From Leuconostocaceae bacterium ESL0958 (GTDB lineage Bacteria; Bacillota; Bacilli; Lactobacillales; Lactobacillaceae), in the NCBI GenBank assembly GCA_029433265.1, contig JAQTHT010000010.1, forward strand, positions 1 through 55,824: a stretch of DNA of 55,824 nucleotides, given 5' to 3'. Shown piece after piece: positions 26,738-34,885 of the stretch (positions are counted from its first letter, which is position 1; each line of letters opens with the position of its first letter). The position numbers were made by a program, and so were the translations under genes. Under the pieces are notes generated by a model. The model was given only the letters and a program-made list of their open reading frames with translations, searched no databases and was not told the origin of the DNA.

Positions 26738-27958
26738 TTACTTGTTCGTCAAAGATTGGATACCTGGCAATGGCTTCCCTTCCAAGTATTCCAAGGAAGC
26801 ACCGCCACCCGTTGAGATGTGGGACAACTTGTCCGCCACACCCAGAGTTTGAACGGCCGCCGTGGAATCACCACCACCAACGATGGTCGTCCCACCGTTT
26901 TCCGTAACGTCAACCAATTCTTCCCCAATAGCTAATGTACCCTTGGCAAAGTTGGCCATTTCAAAGACACCCATTGGGCCGTTCCAAACAACCGTCTTGG
27001 CATCGTTCAACACGTTCTTGAACAATTCAACGGACTTAGGACCGATATCAAGGCCCATGTAGCCATCAGGGATACCAGCAGCGCCGTCAACAACTTCCGT
27101 CTTGGCATCGTTTGAGAAGGCGTCGGCCGCAACGGAATCAACAGGCAAAACCAACTTGTCGCCGGCTTCCGCCATCAAATCCTTAGCAGTTTGTACCTTA
27201 TCTTCTTCGAACAAAGAGTTTCCAATCTTGTAACCCTTAGCTGCGTCGAATGTGTAGGCCATTCCACCACCAACGATGACTTTGTCAGCCTTCTTCAACA
27301 GTGACTGAACAACTTCAATCTTGTCAGAAACCTTAGCGCCACCAATGATAGCAACAAATGGACGCTTAGGGTTGTCCACAGCATCCCCCAAGAACTTGAT
27401 TTCCTTTTCCATCAAGTAACCAGCAGCGGCTTGGTCAACATTGGATGCAATTCCAACATTGGAAGCGTGGGAACGGTGGGCCGTTCCAAAGGCATCGTTG
27501 ATGAAGAGATCGTCACCAAGTGAAGCCCAGTACTTACCCAAGGCAGGATCGTTCTTTGATTCGAGCTTAACCTGTTCACCGTTCTTGACGTCTTCAAAAC
27601 GGGTGTTTTCAACCATCAAGACTTGACCATCTTTCAAGTCGTTGATTGCGGCTTCCAACTTAGCACCACGGGTTTCGGGCACGAAAATCACTTCTTGCCC
27701 CAACAATTCACCCAAACGCTTGGCAACAGGTGCCAATGACAGTTCCTTCTTGTCTTCTTCAGTCTTGATCCGACCCAAGTGTGAGAACAAGATGGCACGA
27801 CCATTTTCCTTGATGACGTGCTTAATGGTTGGCAAAGCAGCCACGATACGGTTATCGTTTCCAATAATACCGTCCTTGATAGGGACGTTAAAGTCCACTC
27901 GCATCAGTACTTTCTTACCGGCCAAATTCTTCAAATCTTGAACAGTCAATTTTGCCAT
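26738..27958 (-). CDS. pgk: Phosphoglycerate kinase
   Basis: The 406-residue glycolytic enzyme transfers phosphate from 1,3-bisphosphoglycerate to ADP. It shows [33 protein letters not shown], the hinge GGAKVSDKI, and the C-terminal nucleotide site NGPMGVFE and GGGDSTAAV. The start at 27958 follows GGGAGG; a longer frame is not supported. Codon choice is strongly optimised, as expected for an abundant protein. It is monocistronic, with promoter CAGACA-17-TATAAT. Confidence 0.97.
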   Translation of the reverse strand: MAKLTVQDLKNLAGKKVLMRVDFNVPIKDGIIGNDNRIVAALPTIKHVIKENGRAILFSHLGRIKTEEDKKELSLAPVAKRLGELLGQEVIFVPETRGAKLEAAINDLKDGQVLMVENTRFEDVKNGEQVKLESKNDPALGKYWASLGDDLFINDAFGTAHRSHASNVGIASNVDQAAAGYLMEKEIKFLGDAVDNPKRPFVAIIGGAKVSDKIEVVQSLLKKADKVIVGGGMAYTFDAAKGYKIGNSLFEEDKVQTAKDLMAEAGDKLVLPVDSVAADAFSNDAKTEVVDGAAGIPDGYMGLDIGPKSVELFKNVLNDAKTVVWNGPMGVFEMANFAKGTLAIGEELVDVTENGGTTIVGGGDSTAAVQTLGVADKLSHISTGGGASLEYLEGKPLPGIQSLTNK

Positions 27959-27996
27959 GTGTGCCTCCCAAAGCTTTTCTTTATTTAACAAGACCA

Positions 27997-28025
27997 ATTA
28001 TAAAGCAAATATTAGCAAATGTCTG
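27997..28025 (-). promoter_or_regulatory. pgk promoter
   Basis: Minus-strand CAGACA, 17-nt spacer, TATAAT, about 40 bases before the start. Confidence 0.6.
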
Positions 28026-28052
28026 CATGCGCTACTAAATTTGTATGTTTTA

Positions 28053-28511
28053 TTACTTGCGGAGGTGCAGTTGCCAGGGGAAAGTCATATCAATGTCAAA
28101 CTCCTTACCAAATCGACGCAAAGCAAGAATGGCATTGATGATGACAAAAATTGAAAGGAGGATTAATATACTGGCGATTTTGCCCAAATAAATAATATTT
28201 AGCTGCTTGAAGAGAAGGGTTATGCCAAATAGAAGATCCAAAAAAGTTAGGGACCGTAAAACATGCCGTAGCAATTTTTTGACCGGGGCCTTTTCCAAAC
28301 TCTCTTGTACCTGTTGATCTTCTTTTAAAAAAACATCCAGGCTAACACCGAAGAAATCCGATAAGTGAATCAAATCTTTCATATTGGGATAGGTCTTCCC
28401 ATTTTCCCAAGAAGAGATGTTTTGTCGACTGGTATAAAACGCTTCAGCCACCTGCTTTTGAGTAATCCCTTTTTCCTGTCGCAATTGCTTTAATCGCTGA
28501 CCAAATTCCAT
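28053..28511 (-). CDS. XRE-family regulator with two C-terminal membrane helices
   Basis: The 152-residue protein starts with a Cro/CI-type helix-turn-helix (about 5-60: LKQLRQEKGITQKQVAEAFY, SRQNISSWENGKTYP). A linker leads to two hydrophobic segments (about 87-102 and 108-130), so it is probably membrane-tethered. AAGGAGG precedes the start. Its DNA is more AT-rich than the flanking pgk and tRNA genes, suggesting transfer. The target is unknown; the 400-base region upstream contains palindromes that could be its own operator. Confidence 0.85.
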   Translation of the reverse strand: MEFGQRLKQLRQEKGITQKQVAEAFYTSRQNISSWENGKTYPNMKDLIHLSDFFGVSLDVFLKEDQQVQESLEKAPVKKLLRHVLRSLTFLDLLFGITLLFKQLNIIYLGKIASILILLSIFVIINAILALRRFGKEFDIDMTFPWQLHLRK

Positions 28512-28879
28512 GTTGCTACCTCCTTAAATCGTTACTTTTAGCGTAAAGACTGACCTCATTACTAACAAGCAAAAATTCATTGCCTTGCAATTACTATGCC
28601 ATTTTAGCCCTTTAAAAAGGATGCTCCTTTGACCAATGTTCAATTCACCGTTTCGGTTCTTCGAATCGTTTGCGCCATTCCTTTCATTTTTGATCCATTC
28701 GTTTTTCATGAATTATTTCGTTATCCCCTGATCAGAGAAAGATTGGCCGAACCCCCCTCGTCATTAATAATCCTTGTACAGATCTCCATTAATTGAGAAC
28801 CGTTCAACTGATTGAATAACGTTCTGAAAACCATCTAAAAAGCGTAAGAAAGCAAGGATAATTTTTTTCTAAGACAACA
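28512..28879. other. AT-rich intergenic region upstream of the XRE gene
   Basis: No gene could be supported. The region carries two short perfect inverted repeats, ATTGC-CTT-GCAAT near 28580 and AAAGGATGCTCCTTT near 28617, which may be operator sites. A minus frame here (28524-28709) has no ribosome site. Confidence 0.4.
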
Positions 28880-28906
28880 AAAAAGCAGACCTTCCGGTCT
28901 GCTTTT
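28880..28906 (-). terminator. Terminator of the tRNA-Tyr/tRNA-Gln unit
   Basis: AGCAGACC/GGTCTGCT with a TTCC-type loop and minus-strand T run, 8 bases after tRNA-Gln. Confidence 0.88.
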
Positions 28907-28914
28907 CCAATTAA

Positions 28915-28986
28915 TTGCCCCTGCTGGGATCGAACCAGCGCATGGAGGTACCAAAAACCTCTGCCTTACCACTTGGCCAAGGGGCA
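28915..28986 (-). tRNA. tRNA-Gln (anticodon TTG)
   Basis: The 72-nt minus-strand sequence has acceptor TGCCCCT/AGGGGCA, anticodon stem GAGGT/ACCTC around TTTTGGT with TTG at 34-36, and T arm GCTGGTTCGATCCCAGC. CCA is not encoded. It is the second tRNA of a two-gene transcript. Confidence 0.93.
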
Positions 28987-29015
28987 GTTGCTTTTTATTT
29001 GCCAAAAGCAGGCAA

Positions 29016-29098
29016 TGGGAGCGGTAGGATTCGAACCTACGAACCCGAAGGAACGGAGTTACAGTCCGTCGCGTTTAGCCAGACTTCGCTACACTCCC
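29016..29098 (-). tRNA. tRNA-Tyr (anticodon GTA)
   Basis: The 83-nt minus-strand sequence has acceptor GGGAGTG/CGCTCCC, anticodon arm CGGACTGTAACTCCG with GTA, a long variable arm (class II) and T arm GTAGGTTCGAATCCTAC. CCA is not encoded. It lies 29 bases before tRNA-Gln on the same transcript. Confidence 0.95.
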
Positions 29099-29116
29099 CT
29101 GTCAAACAACTATTAC

Positions 29117-29145
29117 ATCGTAACAAGAATTAACGTGTTTGACAA
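29117..29145 (-). promoter_or_regulatory. Promoter of the tRNA-Tyr/tRNA-Gln unit
   Basis: Minus-strand TTGTCA, 17-nt spacer, TACGAT, starting right after the upstream pump gene. Confidence 0.7.
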
Positions 29146-29162
29146 GAATTTTTTCTAATTTT

Positions 29163-30557
29163 TTAGTTTTTTTGCTTCAACGTTTGGCTCCCGGCCGTCT
29201 TGCTGATGGTGCCCACTTCAAAGAAAGGATAGAGGGACAGCAAGCCAACCAGCACAAAGGTCCAGGAATAGGCCGCAGCAGGACTAACCGCCTGTTCTAA
29301 TAGGGCGACCAAAGTGGCCACCAGGCCAATCCCCAGTGCCTGGGCCAGCATTTGGACCACGGAAATCATGGTATTGCCGGCATTTTTCAGGCTTTTATCC
29401 AAATCAGCAAAGGCCAAGGTGTTGTAAGCCGTCAGGGCCAAGGACCGGCCAACTCCTGACAAAAAGGCCAGGAGGGCAATGGCATACTCGGGACTGTTGG
29501 CTGACAACGTCGCCAGGAAGAAAGTGGTCAAAGAAGCTAGTCCCAGCGCGATTAGCAAGGCATACTTATAACCTGTGCGTTCGATAATGGGCGTGGTAAA
29601 AGGTTTAATGCCTAAGTTCCCCAGGAAAATAAAGATCACAAAGGAACCCGCTTTAATAGGCGACCAGCCCAAGGAAACCTGCAAAAACAGGGTCAACAAG
29701 TAAGGCATGGCCCCAATCGTCATCCAAAAGATGGCCCCACCCGTTTGGAAAATCCGGAAGGTCTTAATCTGCAGAGGGGCTAAGGAAATGAGGGGGTGGT
29801 CAACGCGGGCCAAGTGTTTGAAGGCCGCATAGAAAAAGAAGAGTCCCAGGGCAAACAAGGCCAGTCCCAGTGGGAAGTTGGCCAGTCCGCGGGAAAGAAA
29901 TTCGGAGGCAACTAAGAGCCCAGCACCGCCGGCCGCCACAAAAAGGAAGCCAAAGAGGTCAAAGGGCGCTGCTTCAATTTCATTGTCATCATGAATGAAA
30001 TAGGCGCCTGCCAACAAAATACCGCAGCCAATGGGTAGATTTAGGTAAAAAATCCAGTGCCAAGACAGCGCTTCAATGATGTAGCCCCCCAAGAGCGGCG
30101 CAATGGCGGGCGCAATGAGCGCCGGCCAAATCAGATAAGACAAAATTTTTAAAATATTTTCTGGCGCCACGTTTTCCAAAATGATCAAACGGCCAACCGG
30201 CACCATTAAGGCCCCTGCCATTCCCTGTACGGCCCGCATCACCAGCAGATAGGCTAGGTTGTTAAAGAGGCCAACCAGGACTGAAGAAATGGTAAACAGC
30301 GCCACCGCCGCAAAAAAGAGGTATTTGCGCCGGACTTTCTTCGCCAACCAACCAGAGAGTGGAATAAAAATCGCCGCCGATAACATGTAGACGGAGACCA
30401 TCAATGAGGTCGTCGACTGACTGGCATCTATATCATGGGCAATGCTTGGCAAGGCCGTGGTCACAATGGTCGAATCCAGCATTTGCATAAAGAGGGCAAA
30501 GGCGACGACCAAGGCCGCCCTTTTTACCTCGACAAAGTTTTTTTCTTGTTCCTTCAT
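29163..30557 (-). CDS. DHA2-family major facilitator efflux pump (second copy type)
   Basis: The 464-residue transporter has FMQMLDSTIVTTALPSIAHD in helix 1 (the DHA2 motif D1), GWLAKKVRRKYLF between helices 2 and 3, and LIWPALIAPAIAPLLGG in helix 5 (motif C-like). About 14 helices are visible. The start at 30557 follows AAAAGGAG; a longer frame to 30644 lies in leader sequence. It is not closely similar to the pump at 21947-23452 and lacks a DUF4811 partner. Substrate unknown. No hairpin terminator follows; the tRNA promoter starts immediately. Confidence 0.88.
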   Translation of the reverse strand: MKEQEKNFVEVKRAALVVAFALFMQMLDSTIVTTALPSIAHDIDASQSTTSLMVSVYMLSAAIFIPLSGWLAKKVRRKYLFFAAVALFTISSVLVGLFNNLAYLLVMRAVQGMAGALMVPVGRLIILENVAPENILKILSYLIWPALIAPAIAPLLGGYIIEALSWHWIFYLNLPIGCGILLAGAYFIHDDNEIEAAPFDLFGFLFVAAGGAGLLVASEFLSRGLANFPLGLALFALGLFFFYAAFKHLARVDHPLISLAPLQIKTFRIFQTGGAIFWMTIGAMPYLLTLFLQVSLGWSPIKAGSFVIFIFLGNLGIKPFTTPIIERTGYKYALLIALGLASLTTFFLATLSANSPEYAIALLAFLSGVGRSLALTAYNTLAFADLDKSLKNAGNTMISVVQMLAQALGIGLVATLVALLEQAVSPAAAYSWTFVLVGLLSLYPFFEVGTISKTAGSQTLKQKN

Positions 30558-30612
30558 CACGATACTCCTTTTAAAAACACAGCAACTAGCATAGCACATC
30601 GCCTCAGCAAAG

Positions 30613-30642
30613 AAAAAAGACGACTGCCAAGCAGCAGCCGCC
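30613..30642 (-). terminator. Terminator downstream of the hemolysin III gene
   Basis: GGCGGCTGC and GGCAGTCGTC pair (with G-U pairs) on the minus strand, followed by TTTTTT, 12 bases after the stop. Confidence 0.65.
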
Positions 30643-30653
30643 AATGCGCACTA

Positions 30654-31298
30654 TCACATAAAGGTTTGATAAATGGATAAAAACATTAGCCCGGCTCCTA
30701 AAAGCACCATCAAGTGCCAGTAGACATGGCCCATGGGAATCTGGGGAACTAAATAGAAGATGGTGCCTAAGGAATAGGTGATGCCGCCCGCTAAGAGCAG
30801 GTAGAAGGCCGCCGGGGTGAGCGCGGTCCAAAGCAGGGGCATGGCGATAATAATCAGCCAGCCCATCACTAAGTAGATCAGCACCGACAGCCAAGGGTAG
30901 CGGCCCACAAAGTAAAAGTCATAAATTAACCCAGCCACCGTTAAGACTGCAATTGCTGCCCAAATTGACCAACCCCAAGCTGGTTGCAACACACACCAGG
31001 TATAAGGCGTGTAGGAGCCCAGAATCACCAAATAGATGCCAGCATGGTCTAGAATCTGAAACAGCCTAGCTGCCGGGGTAAAGACCAAGGCGTGAAAGAG
31101 GGTCGATGCCAGTAGGAAGAGCGCAATCGAGGCGACATAAAAAATAAGTGCCGCCCATTCCAAGGCCGTTGGCGCCTGCCGGCCAGCCTGGACCAGTAAT
31201 AAAATACCGGCTGCCATTGCCAGTAAAAAACCAAAACCGTGTGTAACGGCATTTAATACTTCATAAGTGATTTGATAACGACGACTATGTTTTTGCAT
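30654..31298 (-). CDS. Hemolysin III / PAQR-type membrane protein (TrhA-like)
   Basis: The 214-residue protein has seven predicted membrane helices and the family's metal-site pattern: NAVTHGFGF near residue 17-24, FHALVF near 67, HAGIYLVILGSYTP near 85-100, and MGHVYWHLMVLLGAG at the end. The conserved Ser/His/Asp residues coordinate zinc in the PAQR fold. Despite the name, a haemolytic role is doubtful; relatives have been linked to membrane lipid or energy state. It is monocistronic. Confidence 0.88.
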   Translation of the reverse strand: MQKHSRRYQITYEVLNAVTHGFGFLLAMAAGILLLVQAGRQAPTALEWAALIFYVASIALFLLASTLFHALVFTPAARLFQILDHAGIYLVILGSYTPYTWCVLQPAWGWSIWAAIAVLTVAGLIYDFYFVGRYPWLSVLIYLVMGWLIIIAMPLLWTALTPAAFYLLLAGGITYSLGTIFYLVPQIPMGHVYWHLMVLLGAGLMFLSIYQTFM

Positions 31299-31356
31299 CC
31301 GGTCTCTTCCCTTTTCTTTCGCTTTATTTTAACCAAATGAAATCAACCATACCAAT

Positions 31357-31385
31357 TTGACATTACCAGCCAATCTTTGTACAAT
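31357..31385 (+). promoter_or_regulatory. Promoter of the Fe-S biogenesis-like gene
   Basis: TTGACA, 17-nt spacer, TACAAT, about 45 bases before the start codon. Confidence 0.85.
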
Positions 31386-31429
31386 GAACTTGTTTAGTTG
31401 TTGCGGCAATGAATTGGAGGACTAGCTAT

Positions 31430-31777
31430 ATGAAAATTACTTTTACTGACACAGCCATTAACCGGCTCAAGAAGTTAATGAGCGACAACGATCGCATTGT
31501 CCTCGACTTTGACGATGGTGTTGGCCCTTTCTCTGATGAAGCAAACTGCACGTTGGCCCTTTCGTTCAACTTGCTCTTTGTTGGTCCTGACCACGATTTG
31601 TCAGAATTCGGCGCTACCATCGATTCCAACTTGGGCACGGTTTATGCCAAGCCTTACTCCTTGGATCAAATGGACGACGACATGACCGTTGATGTGAATG
31701 AGCAGTACTTGCGCTACTCATTAGCCGGTCGGGGTGGTGAACTCGACCCAGCCTTGGGCGTTAAAAAGATTGACTAA
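31430..31777 (+). CDS. Iron-sulfur cluster biosynthesis family protein (HesB/YqkB-like)
   Basis: The 115-residue protein opens with MKITFTDTAINRLKKLM, the usual start of the Fe-S biosynthesis (HesB/IscA) fold, then has short beta-strand blocks (RIVLDFDDGVG, LALSFNLLFVG) and LGTVYAKPYSLDQMDDDM. The only Cys is in EANC, so it lacks the three Cys of A-type carriers and resembles the YqkB-like branch common in Bacillota. An Fe-S role is therefore not certain. GGAGG precedes the start at 31430. Monocistronic, with a strong promoter, on the lagging strand. Confidence 0.8.
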   Translation: MKITFTDTAINRLKKLMSDNDRIVLDFDDGVGPFSDEANCTLALSFNLLFVGPDHDLSEFGATIDSNLGTVYAKPYSLDQMDDDMTVDVNEQYLRYSLAGRGGELDPALGVKKID

Positions 31778-31789
31778 TTGATTTTACTA

Positions 31790-31818
31790 AAAAGTCAGTG
31801 CCTCGGCACTGACTTTTT
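31790..31818. terminator. Bidirectional terminator
   Basis: AAAAGTCAGTGCC pairs perfectly with its complement around a 2- to 3-nt loop between convergent genes. Confidence 0.9.
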
Positions 31819-31832
31819 TTGCGTTCAAATGA

Positions 31833-32720
31833 TTATTTATCTGCCGCCATAACCGTCCAATCCTTGGACCAGAGTAAGGCCATGGCCTTTTCCCCAGTAT
31901 GCACCGTAATGACGGGATCCATCGGATACCGTTCAAATTGGACCGTCGGATAGGCCTGGGTCAATTCCTTGGCCCATTTTTCGGCTAACTTATCATTGTT
32001 CGCATCCAAAATATAGGCCCGAACAGGATAGTCCGCCTGTTTGAGATAGTCATCAAAGGATTCACGAATAATGCTCAATGCCCCGGACATCTTCCGCGCC
32101 TTGCCAACCGCGCCGATTTTGCCATCCCCTTGAATATCAAAGGCTAGCAGTGGCTTGATGTTGAGCAAACCGCCCACAAGTGCCTGGCCCCGGGATAGTC
32201 GACCAGTTCGTTTTAAGTGGGAAATATCATCCACAACGAACCGAGCTCCTAGGTGGGCTTGAAAGTCAGCAACCGCAGCCTCGATTGCCGGCAAAGAAGC
32301 CCCCTGCTCACCCAACGCCGCTGCCAGGAGCGCTTGGGCCCCTTCCGCCATGTTGGTCAAATGCGAGTCAATGACCGCCACCGGCAGTCCTTCAAAGCCC
32401 GCCGCCACGGCGCTGGCCGTTTGATAGGCCCCAGAAATACCGGCAGATAGTGTGACAATCACGGCCTGATCATAGCCGTCCTGTTTGGCCTGCGTCAGCG
32501 CCGCTTCCCAAGCAGCCGGCGCCGGCTGGGAAGTCGTCGGTAACACCTTGTGCTCTGCCATTACCTGCATTAATTCTGGCACCGTGTGTAGATCTCGATT
32601 GCCCAAATAAGCGTCTTGTCCAAATAAAATGGGAATGGGCACCTCTTGAATATGGTAATAATGTTGCTTGGTCAAAGGAATCGCGGCCGTTGAATCAACG
32701 ATTACTGCTGTTTTGGTCAT
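31833..32720 (-). CDS. DegV family fatty-acid-binding protein
   Basis: The 295-residue protein has the DegV start KTAVIVDSTAAIP, the TSQPAPAAW loop (TS(Q)P motif, about 62-70), TLSAGISGAYQTA near 90 and a C-terminal domain ending YPMDPVITVHTGEKAMAL, where the H-T-G block contacts the lipid carboxylate. Homologues (FakB) present fatty acids to the kinase FakA for phosphorylation. FakA is not in the window. It begins 24 bases after the second crcB gene with AGGGAGG, so it is probably co-transcribed with the crcB pair. Confidence 0.9.
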   Translation of the reverse strand: MTKTAVIVDSTAAIPLTKQHYYHIQEVPIPILFGQDAYLGNRDLHTVPELMQVMAEHKVLPTTSQPAPAAWEAALTQAKQDGYDQAVIVTLSAGISGAYQTASAVAAGFEGLPVAVIDSHLTNMAEGAQALLAAALGEQGASLPAIEAAVADFQAHLGARFVVDDISHLKRTGRLSRGQALVGGLLNIKPLLAFDIQGDGKIGAVGKARKMSGALSIIRESFDDYLKQADYPVRAYILDANNDKLAEKWAKELTQAYPTVQFERYPMDPVITVHTGEKAMALLWSKDWTVMAADK

Positions 32721-32744
32721 AAAATCCTCCCTAGGATAGTATTG

Positions 32745-33092
32745 TTACAGAAAATGATGCCCAATTGATAAGCCTAATTCTAATAGCACAAAACCAGCAA
32801 TCAACTGCCAGGCCAAATAAGCACAGCGGCGGCCAATACTAGGTTGCTGCCTGGCTTCGGTCATCATTGTGGAGAAAGTTGTGAGACCCGCTAAAAAGCC
32901 GGGCACTAAGAATATTTGGAGCGCGCCGCTGAGCACTGGACTAAACAAGCCCAACAGAAAACAGCCCGCTAGGTTAATCCAGGAAACCAGCGTCAAGAGC
33001 CGGCCCTGGTTGGGCACAGCCGTTAAGACCAAGTAGCGGCAAAAAGCCCCCAAGCCAGTCCCAACCATCACAAGTAATAGCTTAGTGAACAT
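32745..33092 (-). CDS. crcB2: Fluoride channel subunit CrcB/Fluc (second of pair)
   Basis: The 115-residue four-helix protein has GTGLGAFCRYL near the N-terminus, SWINLAGCFLLGL and the Fluc motif GLTTFSTMMTEA with the fluoride-lining Phe residues. Fluc channels are dual-topology dimers that export fluoride; when two genes occur in tandem, as here, they typically form a heterodimer with opposite orientations. It overlaps the first crcB by 11 bases. Confidence 0.88.
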   Translation of the reverse strand: MFTKLLLVMVGTGLGAFCRYLVLTAVPNQGRLLTLVSWINLAGCFLLGLFSPVLSGALQIFLVPGFLAGLTTFSTMMTEARQQPSIGRRCAYLAWQLIAGFVLLELGLSIGHHFL

Positions 33093-33498
33093 GACGCTCC
33101 TCCCGGTGAAAACGTTGCTGCACCAATTGTTCCGCCAGGTACACGGCCGCTAACGCAGCGAACAAGGTGGCAGCGAGGTACCCCCAGGCTAATAGTTGCC
33201 CTTGGGCCGCTCCTGCTGTTCGAAACTGGCTCATCAGGGTCCCAAAAGTGGTGTAGCCGCCTAAGAGTCCGGTCCCCAAAAAGGCTTGCAAAAAACGGGG
33301 CCCGGCCTGACTAGCTTTCATATAAGCCCCCAGATAAGCTAAGGCAAAAGTGCCTGTCACATTAATCAGCCAAGTCATCCAAATACTGGCGCCGACCTGG
33401 GGAATGGCCGTCAATAAATAACGGAGGCCACCCCCGAGCATCCCCCCTAAGAAGACTACCATCGCAGCGGTCCATTCTTCTTTTACTAACAACAGCAT
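33082..33498 (-). CDS. crcB1: Fluoride channel subunit CrcB/Fluc (first of pair)
   Basis: The 138-residue protein has FLGGMLGGGLRYLL, LINVTGTFALAYLG and GLLGGYTTFGTLMSQF, the four-helix Fluc layout. The first ATG at 33498 is only one base from AAAGGGG, so a nearby TTG or the Met of MVVFLGG may be the real start. A TGA-TATACT extended -10 lies upstream. No fluoride riboswitch was found in front. The longer C-terminal tail (HREERHVH) contains the start of crcB2. Confidence 0.85.
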   Translation of the reverse strand: MLLLVKEEWTAAMVVFLGGMLGGGLRYLLTAIPQVGASIWMTWLINVTGTFALAYLGAYMKASQAGPRFLQAFLGTGLLGGYTTFGTLMSQFRTAGAAQGQLLAWGYLAATLFAALAAVYLAEQLVQQRFHREERHVH

Positions 33499-33616
33499 GC
33501 CCCTTTCTGCAAAAGAATAGTTCTAGTATATCATAGTAGCGGAGGGCCAAATGCCTGCTAAAAGCCCTGGCTACCTTGGTAGTCGCTGCTATATTAAAAA
33601 ATAATGAATTTTTTGA

Positions 33617-33645
33617 TTGACAGTATCGCACTGCTCCTGTATGCT
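33617..33645 (+). promoter_or_regulatory. Promoter of the trpXYZ leader
   Basis: TTGACA, 17-nt spacer, TATGCT. Transcription should start near 33652, giving a leader of about 237 bases before trpX. Confidence 0.9.
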
Positions 33646-33682
33646 AAGATTAACTTTTAAATCACTGAAGGAGGACGTCACC

Positions 33683-33730
33683 ATGCGTCTCTTATCTGCA
33701 CAACTGAATCGCCAATGGTGGCGCCGGTAG
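33683..33730 (+). CDS. Tryptophan-rich leader peptide (15 residues) of trpXYZ
   Basis: The short frame MRLLSAQLNRQWWRR has a strong ribosome site (AAGGAGG, 8 bases upstream) and two adjacent Trp codons at positions 12-13 (33716-33721), three codons before the TAG. It follows a near-consensus promoter and precedes a terminator and a Trp-transporter-type operon. This is the classical layout of ribosome-mediated attenuation: slow decoding of Trp codons when Trp-tRNA is scarce changes downstream folding. It is too short to have a role as a protein. Coding is inferred from the signals, not proven. Confidence 0.8.
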   Translation: MRLLSAQLNRQWWRR

Positions 33731-33851
33731 GAACGCAGCTTGATCGGGAACGGACAGGCTGTGACAACAGTTTTGTCCCAACCGGCTCCTTTGCAATGCA
33801 TTAAAAGTCTGTTTGGGTTCAATTTATTTTACCCAGGCAGGCTTTTCTTTT
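33723..33851 (+). promoter_or_regulatory. Attenuator of trpXYZ with mutually exclusive hairpins
   Basis: A terminator is formed by AAAAGTCTGTTTGGG (33803-33817) and CCCAGGCAGGCTTTT (33832-33846), fully paired with G-U pairs and followed by CTTTTTC. A candidate antiterminator pairs CCCAA (33777-33781) with TTGGG (33813-33817). A third pairing, GCCGGT (33723-33728, directly after the Trp codons) with ACCGGC (33781-33786), would block it. A ribosome stalled at the Trp codons would cover GCCGGT and so favour antitermination. The pairings are read by eye. Confidence 0.65.
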
Positions 33852-33888
33852 TCTCTGAGACCTGTCTGGGTCGTCAAGGAGAGAAAGT

Positions 33889-34884
33889 ATGAACAAACGA
33901 TTACTAACGGCCATTAGTCTGATTACAGCCTTCTTGGTCTTGGCCTTCTTTACTGGCCAGCAAAACAACGGCAAAAAACACAAGGTCCCCACGGTGGGGA
34001 TCTTGCAGCTCGTCACCCACCCTGCTTTGGATCAAATCCATCAGGGGGTCGTCGCTGGTTTACAAGCAGGCGGCTACAAGGATGGGCAGAACGTTCACAT
34101 TAAGTATCAAAATGCGCAGGGCAATCAGGCCAACTTAAAGACGATGGCCCAAAACTTTGCCAATCAGGATATTGATCTTTCGGTTGGGATTACCACGCCC
34201 GCTGCGCTCTCCCTGGAAAAAGCCACTGGTCAAGGGACACCTCTAATTTTGGCCGGTATCACGGATCCCGTTGGTTCCCATTTAGCCAAGTCAAATGACA
34301 AGCCGGGCATGAACGTGACAGGCATCGCCGGTGATTCTCCTTATGAAAAGCAGGCAACGGTCATGCAAGAAGTCATGCCGAAGGCCAAGACCGTCGGCAT
34401 CGTCTCCACCTCTTCCGATCATGCGGGCACTTACCATGCCAAAAACATGACGAAGTTACTGGAAAAAAGAGGCTACAAAGTCAAGAACTACACCATTGCC
34501 TCGACCAACGACATGCAGCAAGTCGCCACGACCATGATGAGTCAAGTTGATGTGGTCTACGCACCGCAAGATAACGGCGTCGCCACAGCCATGAAGATTC
34601 TCGTGAGCGCTGGTAAAAAAGCTGGCGTACCCGTCTTCCCTGCCGCAGACACCATGGTCAAAGACGGCGGGGTCGCCTCCTATGCCGAGTCTCAATATGA
34701 AATTGGCTATCAAGCGGGCCGGCGGGCTGCCCGCGTTCTGAAAGGCGAGTCTGCTAAAAACATCCCAATTGAATCCATTACAAAGGGAACTTACGTCGTC
34801 AACAAAGAAAGTGCCGCTGATTTTGGCTTAACCATCCCAGATCAAATCATGCAGGCCGCACAAGCACACGGGGAGGTCTACTAA
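33889..34884 (+). CDS. trpX: ABC transporter substrate-binding protein, TrpX-like
   Basis: The 331-residue protein has an N-terminal hydrophobic segment (about 5-21) without a lipobox Cys, so it is probably anchored by an uncleaved helix. The rest has the two-lobe ABC_sub_bind fold: VGILQLVTHPALDQIHQGVV, VGITTPAALSL, ILAGITDPVGSHLA, VVYAPQDNGVATAM and a C-terminal GYQAGRRAARVL. This family forms the TrpXYZ importers of lactic acid bacteria and streptococci. The tandem-Trp leader in front supports tryptophan, not branched-chain amino acids, as ligand. AAGGAG precedes the start. Confidence 0.85.
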   Translation: MNKRLLTAISLITAFLVLAFFTGQQNNGKKHKVPTVGILQLVTHPALDQIHQGVVAGLQAGGYKDGQNVHIKYQNAQGNQANLKTMAQNFANQDIDLSVGITTPAALSLEKATGQGTPLILAGITDPVGSHLAKSNDKPGMNVTGIAGDSPYEKQATVMQEVMPKAKTVGIVSTSSDHAGTYHAKNMTKLLEKRGYKVKNYTIASTNDMQQVATTMMSQVDVVYAPQDNGVATAMKILVSAGKKAGVPVFPAADTMVKDGGVASYAESQYEIGYQAGRRAARVLKGESAKNIPIESITKGTYVVNKESAADFGLTIPDQIMQAAQAHGEVY

Positions 34885-34885
34885 T

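Noticed and set aside
28524-28709. Minus-strand frame of 61 codons upstream of the XRE gene
   Set aside because: No Shine-Dalgarno, polar low-complexity composition, and position in what looks like leader DNA.
33499-33600. Fluoride riboswitch upstream of crcB1
   Set aside because: The sequence does not show the crcB-motif pseudoknot pattern, and the likely -10 box lies too close to the start codon for an aptamer to be transcribed.
33710-33735. T-box motif in the trpXYZ leader (GGTGGCGCCGG)
   Set aside because: It differs from GGTGGTACCGCG at key bases, lies only about 65 bases after the promoter, and the same bases are explained by the Trp codons of the leader peptide.
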